A stretch of 14,364 nt of DNA, taken from the NCBI GenBank assembly GCA_015492195.1, contig WGFP01000013.1, forward strand, positions 1 to 14,364, given 5' to 3'. The stretch's first letter is position 1, and every line of letters begins with the position of its first letter. The notes below the pieces were generated by a model. The model made no database searches. It saw only the letters and a list, made by a program, of their open reading frames with translations, and was not told the DNA's origin. Below, piece by piece: positions 6,172 through 12,256 of this stretch. The position numbers were made by a program, and so were the translations under genes. The DNA comes from Acidiferrobacterales bacterium (GTDB lineage: Bacteria; Pseudomonadota; Gammaproteobacteria; Acidiferrobacterales; Sulfurifustaceae).

Positions 6172-6879
6172 ATGGCCAGGCTTCAGGAATTTTACAAACA
6201 GACCGTGGTTCCCGGATTGATGGAAAAGTTCGGTTACAAGAACGTAATGCAGGTGCCGCGAATCACCAAGATCACGCTGAATATGGGCGTAGGTGAGGCC
6301 ATGGCGGATAAAAAAATCATAGAAAACGCCATGTCTGACATGTTGCTCATCGGCGGTCAAAAGCCGGCCATGACGCGCGCGCACAAGTCGGTGGCCGCTT
6401 TTAAGGTGCGTCAGAATTGGCCTATCGGCTGCAAGGTAACGCTGCGAGGGGTGCGTATGTACGAATTTCTGGATCGGCTGATCAACGTCGCTATTCCGCG
6501 CACCCGCGATTTCCGCGGACTGCCGTCCAGGTCATTCGATGGTAACGGTAATTACTCGTTCGGAATAAAAGAGCAGATTATCTTTCCGGAAATCGATTTC
6601 GACAAGGTCGACGCCATACGCGGCATGGATATCACGATTGTCACCAGCGCAGACAATGACGATGAGGCGCGTGCGCTGCTTGAGGCGTTTAACTTTCCGA
6701 TGCGCACGGACGCGCAAGTGTCGCGGGAGACAGGAAGTCGGGAGCGACCGATGCGCACGGACGCGCAAGCCCCCTCCGGGGAGGCAAACACCGCACTGTC
6801 GCGGGAGTCCCCTCCGCACCCTCCGGGTACGCAAACTTCGCAGGGGAAGCAAACACCGCACACAGAAAGCCGGAACTGA
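6172..6879 (+). CDS. rplE: 50S ribosomal protein L5 with 57-residue repeat-encoded C-terminal tail
   Basis: uL5 binds 5S rRNA in the central protuberance and touches the P-site tRNA. E. coli L5 has 179 residues ending FDFPFRK; this one has 235. The normal domain is intact to about residue 178: LQEFYKQTVVPGLM, ITKITLNMGVGEA, the P-site loop HKSVAAFKVR (71-80), RGVRMYEFLDRL, RDFRGLPSRSFDGNGNYSFGI, EARALLEAFNFPMR. Residues 179-235 are encoded by a tandem and mosaic DNA repeat (MRTDAQ occurs twice, 17 residues apart) and are rich in Pro, Ser, Thr, Arg and Gln. The tail ends at a TGA 27 bases before rpsN. Function is probably kept; the effect of the tail is unknown. Confidence 0.96.
   Translation: MARLQEFYKQTVVPGLMEKFGYKNVMQVPRITKITLNMGVGEAMADKKIIENAMSDMLLIGGQKPAMTRAHKSVAAFKVRQNWPIGCKVTLRGVRMYEFLDRLINVAIPRTRDFRGLPSRSFDGNGNYSFGIKEQIIFPEIDFDKVDAIRGMDITIVTSADNDDEARALLEAFNFPMRTDAQVSRETGSRERPMRTDAQAPSGEANTALSRESPPHPPGTQTSQGKQTPHTESRN
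6699..6863 (+). repeat. Mosaic tandem repeat block inside the 3' end of rplE
   Basis: The block is built from modules. GATGCGCACGGACGCGCAAG occurs at 6699-6718 and 6750-6769, 51 bases apart and in frame. TGTCGCGGGAG occurs at 6719-6729 and 6797-6807. CCCTCC occurs three times (6772-6777, 6810-6815, 6819-6824). A 19-base pair with one mismatch, GGGGAGGCAAACACCGCAC (6778-6796) and GGGGAAGCAAACACCGCAC (6843-6861), closes the block. Internal hairpins include TGCGC/GCGCA with a six-base loop and CCTC/GAGG around 6773-6783. The first module also occurs in rpsC (4374-4393). No transposase gene or obvious terminal target duplication is present, so it resembles a non-autonomous palindromic repeat. Confidence 0.85.
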
Positions 6880-6906
6880 TCGATTAAAAATTGAGGGTAT
6901 TCATAC

Positions 6907-7212
6907 GTGGCCAAGAAATCCATGATTGAACGAGACAAGCGGCGTCGAGCGCTTTCCGCCAAATATCTTGCGCGTCGCGCCGAATTAAGAGAGAAGGTCA
7001 AGAACACCAGGCTTTCCACCGAGGAACGTCATGAGGCGATGCTGGCACTGCAAAAACTTCCGCGTGACTCCAGCATTATTCGGACTCGCAATCGTTGTCA
7101 GCTTACCGGACGGCCGCGCGGTTATTATCGCAAGTTTGGGTTGTCACGCAGCAAGCTGCGTGAGGTCATGATGCGCGGTGAGGCACCGGGTGTGGTGAAG
7201 GCAAGCTGGTGA
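6907..7212 (+). CDS. rpsN: 30S ribosomal protein S14 (zinc-free long form)
   Basis: uS14 lies in the 30S head and is needed for late assembly. It has 101 residues, as in E. coli. It opens with AKKSMIERDKRRRALSAKYLARRAELRE and ends SSIIRTRNRCQLTGRPRGYYRKFGLSRSKLRE, then PGVVKASW. A single cysteine is present, so this is the C-minus form without the CxxC zinc ribbon. The start is GTG at 6907, with GAGGG (6893-6897) 9 bases before it. The conserved N-terminus fixes this start. It follows the unusual rplE tail by 27 bases. Confidence 0.97.
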   Translation: MAKKSMIERDKRRRALSAKYLARRAELREKVKNTRLSTEERHEAMLALQKLPRDSSIIRTRNRCQLTGRPRGYYRKFGLSRSKLREVMMRGEAPGVVKASW

Positions 7213-7289
7213 GAACGAGTATCGAGTGGCTAGTAGCAAAAAAGGATTTTAACTCGCTACCGGCAACCAGAAACTAGGAACTGAAAGTT
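7213..7289 (+). other. AT-richer rpsN-rpsH gap with overlapping inverted repeats
   Basis: This 77-base gap is longer than most in the cluster and visibly richer in A and T. GTAGC (7233-7237) can pair with GCTAC (7256-7260), enclosing AAAA (7240-7243) and TTTT (7247-7250) around a GGA loop. CGAGT (7216-7220 or 7223-7227) can alternatively pair with ACTCG (7252-7256), which overlaps the first pairing and so is mutually exclusive with it. AGGAA (7276-7280) is the rpsH Shine-Dalgarno. I see no convincing promoter and no terminator. It may be a regulatory element in the rpsH leader or degenerate repeat debris. Confidence 0.5.
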
Positions 7290-7682
7290 ATGATGACCGA
7301 TCCGATTGCAGACATGCTGACGCGTATACGCAACGCGCAACGGGCCGAAAAGGTGAGCGTATGTTTGCCTTCGTCACGCACTAAGCGCGCCATTGCAAAA
7401 GTGTTGCAGGACGAGGGTTATATAGAGAGCTATAGCGAGAGCAATGAGGCTGGTAAGCCGGTACTTGAGATAAAGCTGAAATATCATGCGGGAAAACCGG
7501 TGATCGAAAAGCTCCAGCGGATCAGCACTCCCGGGCGGCGGCGTTATTTTGGCAAGGACGGACTTCCCACCGTGGCCGGCGGACTGGGGGTGGCGATTGT
7601 GTCCACCTCAAAGGGAATCATGTCTGATCGAGCGGCACGCAAGGCCGGGCTTGGCGGTGAAGTGCTGTGTTTTGTGACGTAG
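7290..7682 (+). CDS. rpsH: 30S ribosomal protein S8
   Basis: uS8 is a primary 16S-binding protein of the central domain and, in E. coli, the translational repressor of the spc operon. It has 130 residues, the E. coli length. It opens MMTDPIADMLTRIRNAQRAEK and contains LKYHAGKPVIEKLQRIS and the RNA-binding STSKG signature (105-109) in VSTSKGIMSDRAARKAGLGGEVLCFV. Two adjacent ATGs (7290, 7293) are possible starts; AGGAA at 7276-7280 is 9 bases from the first, which I favour. The 77-base gap before it is unusual for this cluster. Confidence 0.97.
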   Translation: MMTDPIADMLTRIRNAQRAEKVSVCLPSSRTKRAIAKVLQDEGYIESYSESNEAGKPVLEIKLKYHAGKPVIEKLQRISTPGRRRYFGKDGLPTVAGGLGVAIVSTSKGIMSDRAARKAGLGGEVLCFVT

Positions 7683-7712
7683 ATAACCGGATAACACGGA
7701 ATAGAGGAAACC

Positions 7713-8246
7713 ATGTCTAGAGTTGCAAACAATCCGGTTACCGTCCCGAACGGGGTTGAGGTCAAGCTCGATGAAGGCAGAGTGAGTATCAAGGGCCCCA
7801 AGGGGCAGCTTGAGTGCAAGGTGCACCCCTTGGTCAAGGTGGTCCATGAAGGCAAAGAGATTCGTTTTGAGAAACAGGGAGATACGCCGTTCGCCGCAGC
7901 CATATCGGGTACAATCCGTGCGCTGGTGAACAATATGGTAACGGGCGTCACGGGGGGGTTCGAGAAAAAGCTGACCATTATCGGCGTGGGTTACCGTGCG
8001 GCGGTGCAGGGTAAAAAGCTCAATTTGACGCTTGGTTTTTCTCACTCGTTGGAGTATCCGATCCCTGACGGCGTTACCATTGAAACCCCGAGCCAGACGG
8101 ATATTGTGATCAAAGGCGCGGACAAGCAGGTTGTCGGCCAAGTGGCGGCGGAGATTCGGCGTTTCCGTCCGCCCGAGCCGTATAAAGGTAAGGGCGTGCG
8201 CTTGGCCGATGAGCATGTGGCGCGTAAAGAGGCCAAGAAGAAATAG
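7713..8246 (+). CDS. rplF: 50S ribosomal protein L6
   Basis: uL6 is near the GTPase-associated centre of the large subunit, close to the sarcin-ricin loop. It has 177 residues, the same as E. coli. It opens MSRVANNPVTVPNGVEVKL and has the duplicated domain layout: IKGPKGQLECKV in the first repeat, then FEKKLTIIGVGYRAAVQGKKLNLTLGFSHSLEYPIPDGV, and the L6 signature PEPYKGKGVRLADEHV near the C-terminus, ending in AKKK. GAGGAAA (7704-7710) just before ATG 7713 is a clear Shine-Dalgarno, though close. The gap from rpsH is 30 bases. Confidence 0.98.
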   Translation: MSRVANNPVTVPNGVEVKLDEGRVSIKGPKGQLECKVHPLVKVVHEGKEIRFEKQGDTPFAAAISGTIRALVNNMVTGVTGGFEKKLTIIGVGYRAAVQGKKLNLTLGFSHSLEYPIPDGVTIETPSQTDIVIKGADKQVVGQVAAEIRRFRPPEPYKGKGVRLADEHVARKEAKKK

Positions 8247-8263
8247 GTCCGCAATTTAGAATC

Positions 8264-8620
8264 ATGAAAAGCAAAACCGACAAACGCATGCGTCGTGCAA
8301 TAAGAGTCCGTAACAAAATCCGGCGCGTACGGACACGACGCCTTTGTGTGCACCGCACACCCAGGCATATCTATGCCCAGATAATCGAGCCGGACGGCAG
8401 CAGGGTTTTGGCGTCCGCCTCAACCCTGGAAGCGGAGGTGCGCAAGGAAATCAAATCCGGCGGCAACGTGGTCGCGGCAAAGCTCATCGGCAAACGTATC
8501 GCCGAGAAGGCAAAAAGCGCGGGTATTACACGCGCGGCTTTTGATCGTTCCGGCTTCAAATACCACGGTCGGATCAAGGCGCTCGCGGACAGCGCGCGTG
8601 AACATGGTTTGGAAATCTAA
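8264..8620 (+). CDS. rplR: 50S ribosomal protein L18
   Basis: uL18 binds 5S rRNA together with L5 in the central protuberance. It has 118 residues (E. coli 117). The basic N-terminus reads MKSKTDKRMRRAIRVRNKIRR; the core contains LCVHRTPRHIYAQIIEPDGSRVLASAST, KLIGKRIAEKAKSAGI, and the 5S-binding end FDRSGFKYHGRIKALADSAREHGLE. ATG 8264 is 17 bases after the rplF stop, with only a weak purine stretch upstream. L18 would sit near the tail of the extended L5 on the ribosome. No unusual feature is seen in it. Confidence 0.97.
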   Translation: MKSKTDKRMRRAIRVRNKIRRVRTRRLCVHRTPRHIYAQIIEPDGSRVLASASTLEAEVRKEIKSGGNVVAAKLIGKRIAEKAKSAGITRAAFDRSGFKYHGRIKALADSAREHGLEI

Positions 8621-8630
8621 GGGTAAACAA

Positions 8631-9146
8631 GTGGTGGGATTTATTGAAAAAGAAGGGCGCGCCGACAATTTCCAGGAGAAATTGATCAGTATTCGGCGCG
8701 TGGCCAAGGTGGTCAAGGGCGGCCGTCAGTTTGGATTCTCCGCGCTGACGGTGGTTGGCGACGGCGCCGGCCGCGTGGGAATCGGGACGGGCAAGGCGCG
8801 GGAAGTGCCGGCAGCGGTGAGCAAGGCCATGGAGAGTGCCCGGCGAAACATGACGAAGATCGATCTTAAAGGTCCCACCCTGCATCATGCCGTCGTCGCC
8901 CGCCATGGGGCCGCGAAGGTTGTGATGAAGCCCGCTTCCATCGGGACCGGAATTATCGCCGGCGGCGCCATGCGCGCCGTGTTTGAGGTCGCGGGCGTAC
9001 AGGATGTATTGGCCAAGTGCATCGGCTCGCGCAACCCGGTCAACGTGGTTCGCGCCACCATTAACGGATTGATGAGCATACACAGCCCTGCCCAGGTGGC
9101 GACCAAACGCGGTAAGAAGGTTGCGGAAATCCTTGCTCAGGAATGA
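8631..9146 (+). CDS. rpsE: 30S ribosomal protein S5
   Basis: uS5 acts in translational accuracy and mRNA entry. From GTG 8631 it has 171 residues (E. coli 167): the start MVGFIEKEGRADNFQEKLI aligns with the E. coli N-terminus. Conserved parts are VVKGGRQFGFSALTVVGDG, GRVGIGTGKAREVPAAVSKAMESARRNM, ASIGTGIIAGGAMRAVFEVAG and NPVNVVRATINGL. AAGGG (8619-8623) is 7 bases before GTG 8631. ATG 8604 lies in frame inside rplR and would give 180 residues, but has no clear Shine-Dalgarno; GTG 8634 is another option. The exact start is therefore the least certain of the cluster. Confidence 0.93.
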   Translation: MVGFIEKEGRADNFQEKLISIRRVAKVVKGGRQFGFSALTVVGDGAGRVGIGTGKAREVPAAVSKAMESARRNMTKIDLKGPTLHHAVVARHGAAKVVMKPASIGTGIIAGGAMRAVFEVAGVQDVLAKCIGSRNPVNVVRATINGLMSIHSPAQVATKRGKKVAEILAQE

Positions 9147-9150
9147 CGTC

Positions 9151-9357
9151 ATGACCACTGTCAAAAAATCCGATACCGGTAAAAGAATCAGGGTAACGCT
9201 GGTGCGCAGCCCCTTCGGAACGGGCAGGCGGCATATGGCCTGTGTTCGCGGTTTGGGGCTCAAACGCCTGCGGCAGACTGTTGAGTTGGAGAACACCCCG
9301 GCCGTTCGCGGCATGATCAACCGCGTCTCCTATATGGTTAAGTGCGAGGAAATCTGA
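9151..9357 (+). CDS. rpmD: 50S ribosomal protein L30
   Basis: uL30 is a small large-subunit protein near 5S rRNA. It has 68 residues (E. coli 59). The core reads IRVTLVRSPFGTGRRHMACVRGLGLKRLRQTVELENTPAVRGMINRVSYMVK, the standard family pattern; the N-terminus MTTVKKSDTG is a few residues longer than in E. coli. I chose ATG 9151, 4 bases after the rpsE stop, with AGGAA (9139-9143) 7 bases upstream. An in-frame upstream ATG-like start at 9121 lies inside rpsE and adds unconserved residues. Confidence 0.96.
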   Translation: MTTVKKSDTGKRIRVTLVRSPFGTGRRHMACVRGLGLKRLRQTVELENTPAVRGMINRVSYMVKCEEI

Positions 9358-9359
9358 AC

Positions 9360-9818
9360 GTGAGACTGAATACGATTAAATGCGCCCGCGGGGCCAAATC
9401 CAAGGCCAAACGCCTTGGCCGCGGCATCGGTTCGGGTCTCGGCAAGACCTGCGGGCACGGGCACAAGGGCCAAAAGGCGCGTGCCGGCGGTTATCACAAA
9501 GTGGGCTTTGAGGGCGGTCAGATGCCGCTCCAGCGGCGTTTGCCGAAACGCGGATTTCGCTCACAAATGAAGCGTGACGTGGGCCAGGTGCGCTTGCATG
9601 AATTGAATCGCCTGGATGATAAGGTGATCGATCTGGCGGCGCTTAAGAAAGCGAATATCGTCTCTCGACAGGTGGAGCGGGCCAGGGTGTTTCGCTCCGG
9701 CACGCTTGAGAAGCCGGTGACCGTACGCGGCATCACGGTGACCAAAGGCGCGCGCGAGGCCATCCTTCGGGCCGGCGGGAAGGTTGAGGACTCTGCAACG
9801 AAACCGGAGGCGCAATGA
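9360..9818 (+). CDS. rplO: 50S ribosomal protein L15
   Basis: uL15 is a late-assembly protein of the large subunit. From GTG 9360 it has 152 residues (E. coli 144). The Gly/Lys/Arg-rich N-terminus (MRLNTIKCARGAKSKAKR, then LGRGIGSGLGKTCGHGHKGQKARAGG) threads into 23S rRNA, followed by GFEGGQMPLQRRLPKRGF and the C-terminal globular part with TVRGITVTKGAREAILRAGGKVE. GAGGA (9346-9350) is 9 bases before the GTG. An in-frame GTG at 9342 would add six unconserved residues. The stop overlaps the secY start as ATGA. Confidence 0.96.
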   Translation: MRLNTIKCARGAKSKAKRLGRGIGSGLGKTCGHGHKGQKARAGGYHKVGFEGGQMPLQRRLPKRGFRSQMKRDVGQVRLHELNRLDDKVIDLAALKKANIVSRQVERARVFRSGTLEKPVTVRGITVTKGAREAILRAGGKVEDSATKPEAQ

Positions 9819-11164
9819 ACAGTCCAGCGGCGCGTTTGGGAGGGTTAGGCGGACTCGGCAAGCTGACGGATCTCAGGCAGCGAATTTTTTTCGTTCTGGG
9901 TGCGTTGATCGTATTTCGCATGGGAACGTTCATACCTGTGCCGGGCATCAACCCCGTTGCGTTGGCCGAACTGTTTGAGGGGACCCAGAGTTCCATCGTC
10001 GGGCTCTTTGATATGTTCTCCGGCGGCGCGCTGAGCCGGTTTTCGATATTCGCCCTGGGGATCATGCCGTATATTTCGGCGTCCATCATCATGCAGTTGA
10101 TGACGTCGGTTGTGCCAAGTCTGGAGCAATTGAAGAAAGAAGGGGAAAGCGGACGGCGTAAGATCACTCAGTACACCCGATACGGCACGGTGTTGTTGGC
10201 GACGTTTCAGGCGCTGGGGATTGCAATTGCCCTGGAGAGCCAGCAGGCCGGCGGGATGCCGGTCGTCGTACAGCCGGGCATAGGATTCAAACTGATGACG
10301 GTGGTGACGCTGGTGACCGGCACGGTGTTTCTGATGTGGCTGGGCGAGCAGATTACCGAACGGGGCATCGGCAACGGCATATCGATCATTATATTTGCCG
10401 GTATCGTCGCCGGGTTACCGAGCGCAATCGGCCAGACCCTGGATCTCGTTACACGCGGTACGTTTCAGCCGTTGTTCGTGCTGTTGCTGTTTGCGCTTGC
10501 CATCGGTGTGACGGGTTTTGTCGTGTTTGTCGAGCGCGGGCAACGACGTATCACGGTCAATTACGCCAAGCGTCAACAAGGTCGTCGTATGTTGGCCGGG
10601 CAGACGAGCCATTTGCCGTTGAAGGTGAATATGGCGGGCGTCATTCCGCTAATCTTCGCTTCCAGTATCATCTTGCTCCCGGCAACGGTGGTAAGCTGGT
10701 TCGGGCAGGCGCAGGGGTTTGGTTGGTTGCGTGATATCGCCACCACGCTTTCACCGGGACAGCCGATTTACGTAATGTTGTATGGCGCGGCGATTATTTT
10801 CTTCTGTTTCTTCTATACAGCGTTGGTGTTTAATCCCAAAGAAACAGCCGAAAATCTTCAGAAGTCCGGTGCCTTTATTCCCGGAATACGACCGGGTGCG
10901 CAGACGGCGACATATATAGACGGTGTGATGTCGCGTCTGACGTTTGTGGGGGCAATTTACCTTACATCGGTGGCCCTGTTACCGGAATTCATGATCGTAA
11001 AGTGGAACGTACCGTTTTACTTCGGCGGGACCTCGTTGTTGATCGTGGTCGTGGTGAGCATGGATTTCATGGCCCAGGTACAGGCACGTCTGATGTCGCG
11101 GCAGTATGAAAGTCTGTTGCGCAAGGCAAATCTGACGGGCGGTGGTATGGGCATCCCGCGCTGA
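9815..11164 (+). CDS. secY: Preprotein translocase channel subunit SecY
   Basis: SecY is the pore of the Sec translocon in the inner membrane, working with SecE, SecG and the motor SecA. It has 449 residues (E. coli 443) and ten predicted membrane segments, roughly 22-40, 75-98, 120-140, 158-178, 188-207, 216-240, 270-292, 316-338, 372-392 and 400-418. Recognisable motifs are GGALSRFSIFALGIMPYIS, ERGIGNGISI, LKVNMAGVIPLIFASSI and FNPKETAENLQKSGAFIPG followed by IRPG. Arg359 in that loop corresponds to E. coli Arg357, needed for SecA-driven export. GGAGG (9806-9810) precedes the ATG that overlaps the rplO stop. Confidence 0.98.
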   Translation: MNSPAARLGGLGGLGKLTDLRQRIFFVLGALIVFRMGTFIPVPGINPVALAELFEGTQSSIVGLFDMFSGGALSRFSIFALGIMPYISASIIMQLMTSVVPSLEQLKKEGESGRRKITQYTRYGTVLLATFQALGIAIALESQQAGGMPVVVQPGIGFKLMTVVTLVTGTVFLMWLGEQITERGIGNGISIIIFAGIVAGLPSAIGQTLDLVTRGTFQPLFVLLLFALAIGVTGFVVFVERGQRRITVNYAKRQQGRRMLAGQTSHLPLKVNMAGVIPLIFASSIILLPATVVSWFGQAQGFGWLRDIATTLSPGQPIYVMLYGAAIIFFCFFYTALVFNPKETAENLQKSGAFIPGIRPGAQTATYIDGVMSRLTFVGAIYLTSVALLPEFMIVKWNVPFYFGGTSLLIVVVVSMDFMAQVQARLMSRQYESLLRKANLTGGGMGIPR

Positions 11165-11231
11165 GCAACGGATGGTTTAAACGCAGTGTTCGTCGAAACG
11201 CAGAAGGCGTAAAGAAAAATTGGAGTTGGAT

Positions 11232-11345
11232 ATGAAAGTCAGAGCATCGGTCAAGAAAATGTGCCGCAATTGCAAGATTGTACGGCGCAAGCGCGTGGTT
11301 CGGGTGATCTGTTCCGATCCGACGCATAAGCAGCGTCAGGGATAG
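11232..11345 (+). CDS. rpmJ: 50S ribosomal protein L36 (zinc-binding form)
   Basis: bL36 is the smallest large-subunit protein and stabilises 23S rRNA near the GTPase centre. It has 37 residues: MKVRASVKKMCRNCKIVRRK, then RVVRVICSDPTHKQRQG. The zinc ribbon is complete: Cys11, Cys14, Cys27 and His32, so this is the C-plus form. GGAG (11222-11225) is 6 bases before ATG 11232. It lies 67 bases after secY and 12 bases before rpsM; the secY-rpmJ-rpsM order without infA points to gammaproteobacteria. Confidence 0.97.
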   Translation: MKVRASVKKMCRNCKIVRRKRVVRVICSDPTHKQRQG

Positions 11346-11357
11346 GAGATGAGTTAA

Positions 11358-11741
11358 ATGGCCCGGATAGCAGGCATAAACATACCCAATCAGAAGCATA
11401 TCGAGATCGCGCTGACCTCGATATACGGGATCGGTCGTTCACAGGCGCAGAAAATCTGCGCCGAGGCCGGCGTGACGGGGGTTACCAAGGTGAAGGACCT
11501 GACCGATGCCGAGCTGGACAGGATCCGCGGGGTGGTCGCCACAAGGACGGTTGAGGGCGATCTTCGCCGCGCGGTATCCATGAATATCAAGCGGTTGATG
11601 GACCTTGGCACTCATCGCGGCATGCGTCACCGTCGTGGACTGCCGGTTCGCGGGCAGCGTACCCGCACCAACGCCCGCACCCGCAAGGGGCCGCGCAAAA
11701 GCATTATCAGAAAATCCGCTTCGGCGGCATCGAGGGGCTGA
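11358..11741 (+). CDS. rpsM: 30S ribosomal protein S13
   Basis: uS13 is in the 30S head, contacting P-site tRNA and the subunit bridges B1a/b. It has 127 residues (E. coli 118). It opens MARIAGINIPNQKHIEIALTS; IYGIGRSQAQKIC is the helix-hairpin region; NIKRLMDLGTHRGMRHRRGL and PVRGQRTRTNARTRKGP are the signature. The tail KSIIRKSASAASRG is a few residues longer than usual. AGGAGATGAG (11345-11354) contains the Shine-Dalgarno. In E. coli a pseudoknot in the leader of this gene binds S4 to repress the alpha operon; the 12-base gap here leaves no space for it. Confidence 0.97.
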   Translation: MARIAGINIPNQKHIEIALTSIYGIGRSQAQKICAEAGVTGVTKVKDLTDAELDRIRGVVATRTVEGDLRRAVSMNIKRLMDLGTHRGMRHRRGLPVRGQRTRTNARTRKGPRKSIIRKSASAASRG

Positions 11742-11746
11742 TTATC

Positions 11747-12154
11747 ATGGCAACGACAGCGTCAACGGGTTCCGCGGCCGCCAAGGCCAAAAAGCGCGCC
11801 AAGAAGAACGTGACTGAAGGCGTGGCTCATATTCACGCTTCATTTAATAACACCATCATCAGCATCAGTGATCGTCAGGGTAATGTTTTATCGTGGGCGA
11901 CGTGCGGTGGGGCGGGGTTCAAGGGTTCGCGTAAAAGCACCCCATTTGCCGCGCAGGTCGCCGCCGACAAAGCCGGTCGTGTTGCCCAGGAATACGGTGT
12001 GCGCACGCTCGAGGTCCGGGTCAAGGGGCCGGGGCCGGGGCGCGAATCCGCGGTTCGTGCATTGCACGCCCTGGGTTACGAGATCAGTAATATCATCGAT
12101 GTGACGCCGATACCTCATAACGGTTGTCGTCCGGCGAAAAGGCGTCGTGTATGA
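11747..12154 (+). CDS. rpsK: 30S ribosomal protein S11
   Basis: uS11 sits on the 30S platform and shapes the mRNA exit site. It has 135 residues (E. coli 129). A Lys/Ala-rich start (STGSAAAKAKKRAKKNV) leads into EGVAHIHASFNNTIISISDRQGN, then GGAGFKGSRKSTPFAAQVAADKAG, and VKGPGPGRESAVRALHALGYEI. It ends TPIPHNGCRPAKRRRV; the Asn-Gly in PHNGCRP is the site converted to isoaspartate in E. coli S11. GAGGGG (11732-11737) is 9 bases before the ATG. It is followed by the longest gap of the window. Confidence 0.97.
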   Translation: MATTASTGSAAAKAKKRAKKNVTEGVAHIHASFNNTIISISDRQGNVLSWATCGGAGFKGSRKSTPFAAQVAADKAGRVAQEYGVRTLEVRVKGPGPGRESAVRALHALGYEISNIIDVTPIPHNGCRPAKRRRV

Positions 12155-12256
12155 TGAAAATCTTCACTGTGGAGAGTGCAGAGCGCGTTCTTAAGTGTGA
12201 CCCGGATTTTCTCCGCGTTCTCTGTGGTTAAGAATACTATTTGAGAGGTTTAAACA
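12155..12256 (+). other. rpsK-rpsD gap with inverted repeats (possible regulatory leader or repeat remnant)
   Basis: This 102-base gap is the longest in the window. TTCTTAA (12188-12194) and TTAAGAA (12228-12234) form a seven-pair inverted repeat. Competing with it, CAGAG plus CGCG (12179-12187) can pair with CGCG-tt-CTCTG (12214-12224). The phrase CTCCGCGTTCTCTGTGG (12211-12227) partly echoes the left arm GTGGAGAGTGCAGAGCGCG (12169-12187) in inverted form. GAGAGG (12243-12248) serves rpsD. The -10-like TACTAT (12235-12240) has no matching -35, so I do not call a promoter. A terminator is unlikely because no T-run follows the stems. Confidence 0.5.

Noticed and set aside
6699..6863. CRISPR-like array in rplE
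   Set aside because: The repeated units are not evenly spaced, there are only two copies of the core, and they lie in frame within a coding gene with no cas genes nearby.
6638..6925. A + strand frame through the rplE repeat (95 codons) as a separate small gene
   Set aside because: It overlaps the conserved end of L5 in another frame and only appears because the repeat lacks stops in several frames; no Shine-Dalgarno supports it.
7233..7260. Terminator between rpsN and rpsH
   Set aside because: The T-run is inside the stem and not after it, and the GC content of the stem is low.
8604..8630. ATG 8604 as the rpsE start
   Set aside because: In frame but inside rplR without a Shine-Dalgarno; GTG 8631 has AAGGG 7 bases upstream and matches the family N-terminus. 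Kept as an alternative only.
8574..9320. Long - strand reading frame (248 codons) opposite rpsE and rpmD
   Set aside because: Its content is explained by the codon pattern of S5 and L30 on the + strand; no family resemblance or start signal.
12188..12234. Rho-independent terminator between rpsK and rpsD
   Set aside because: The stem is AT-rich with a 33-base loop and is not followed by a run of T; rpsD and rpoA clearly continue the operon.
12235..12240. -10 element TACTAT upstream of rpsD
   Set aside because: Four of six matches and no acceptable -35 at 16-18 bases.
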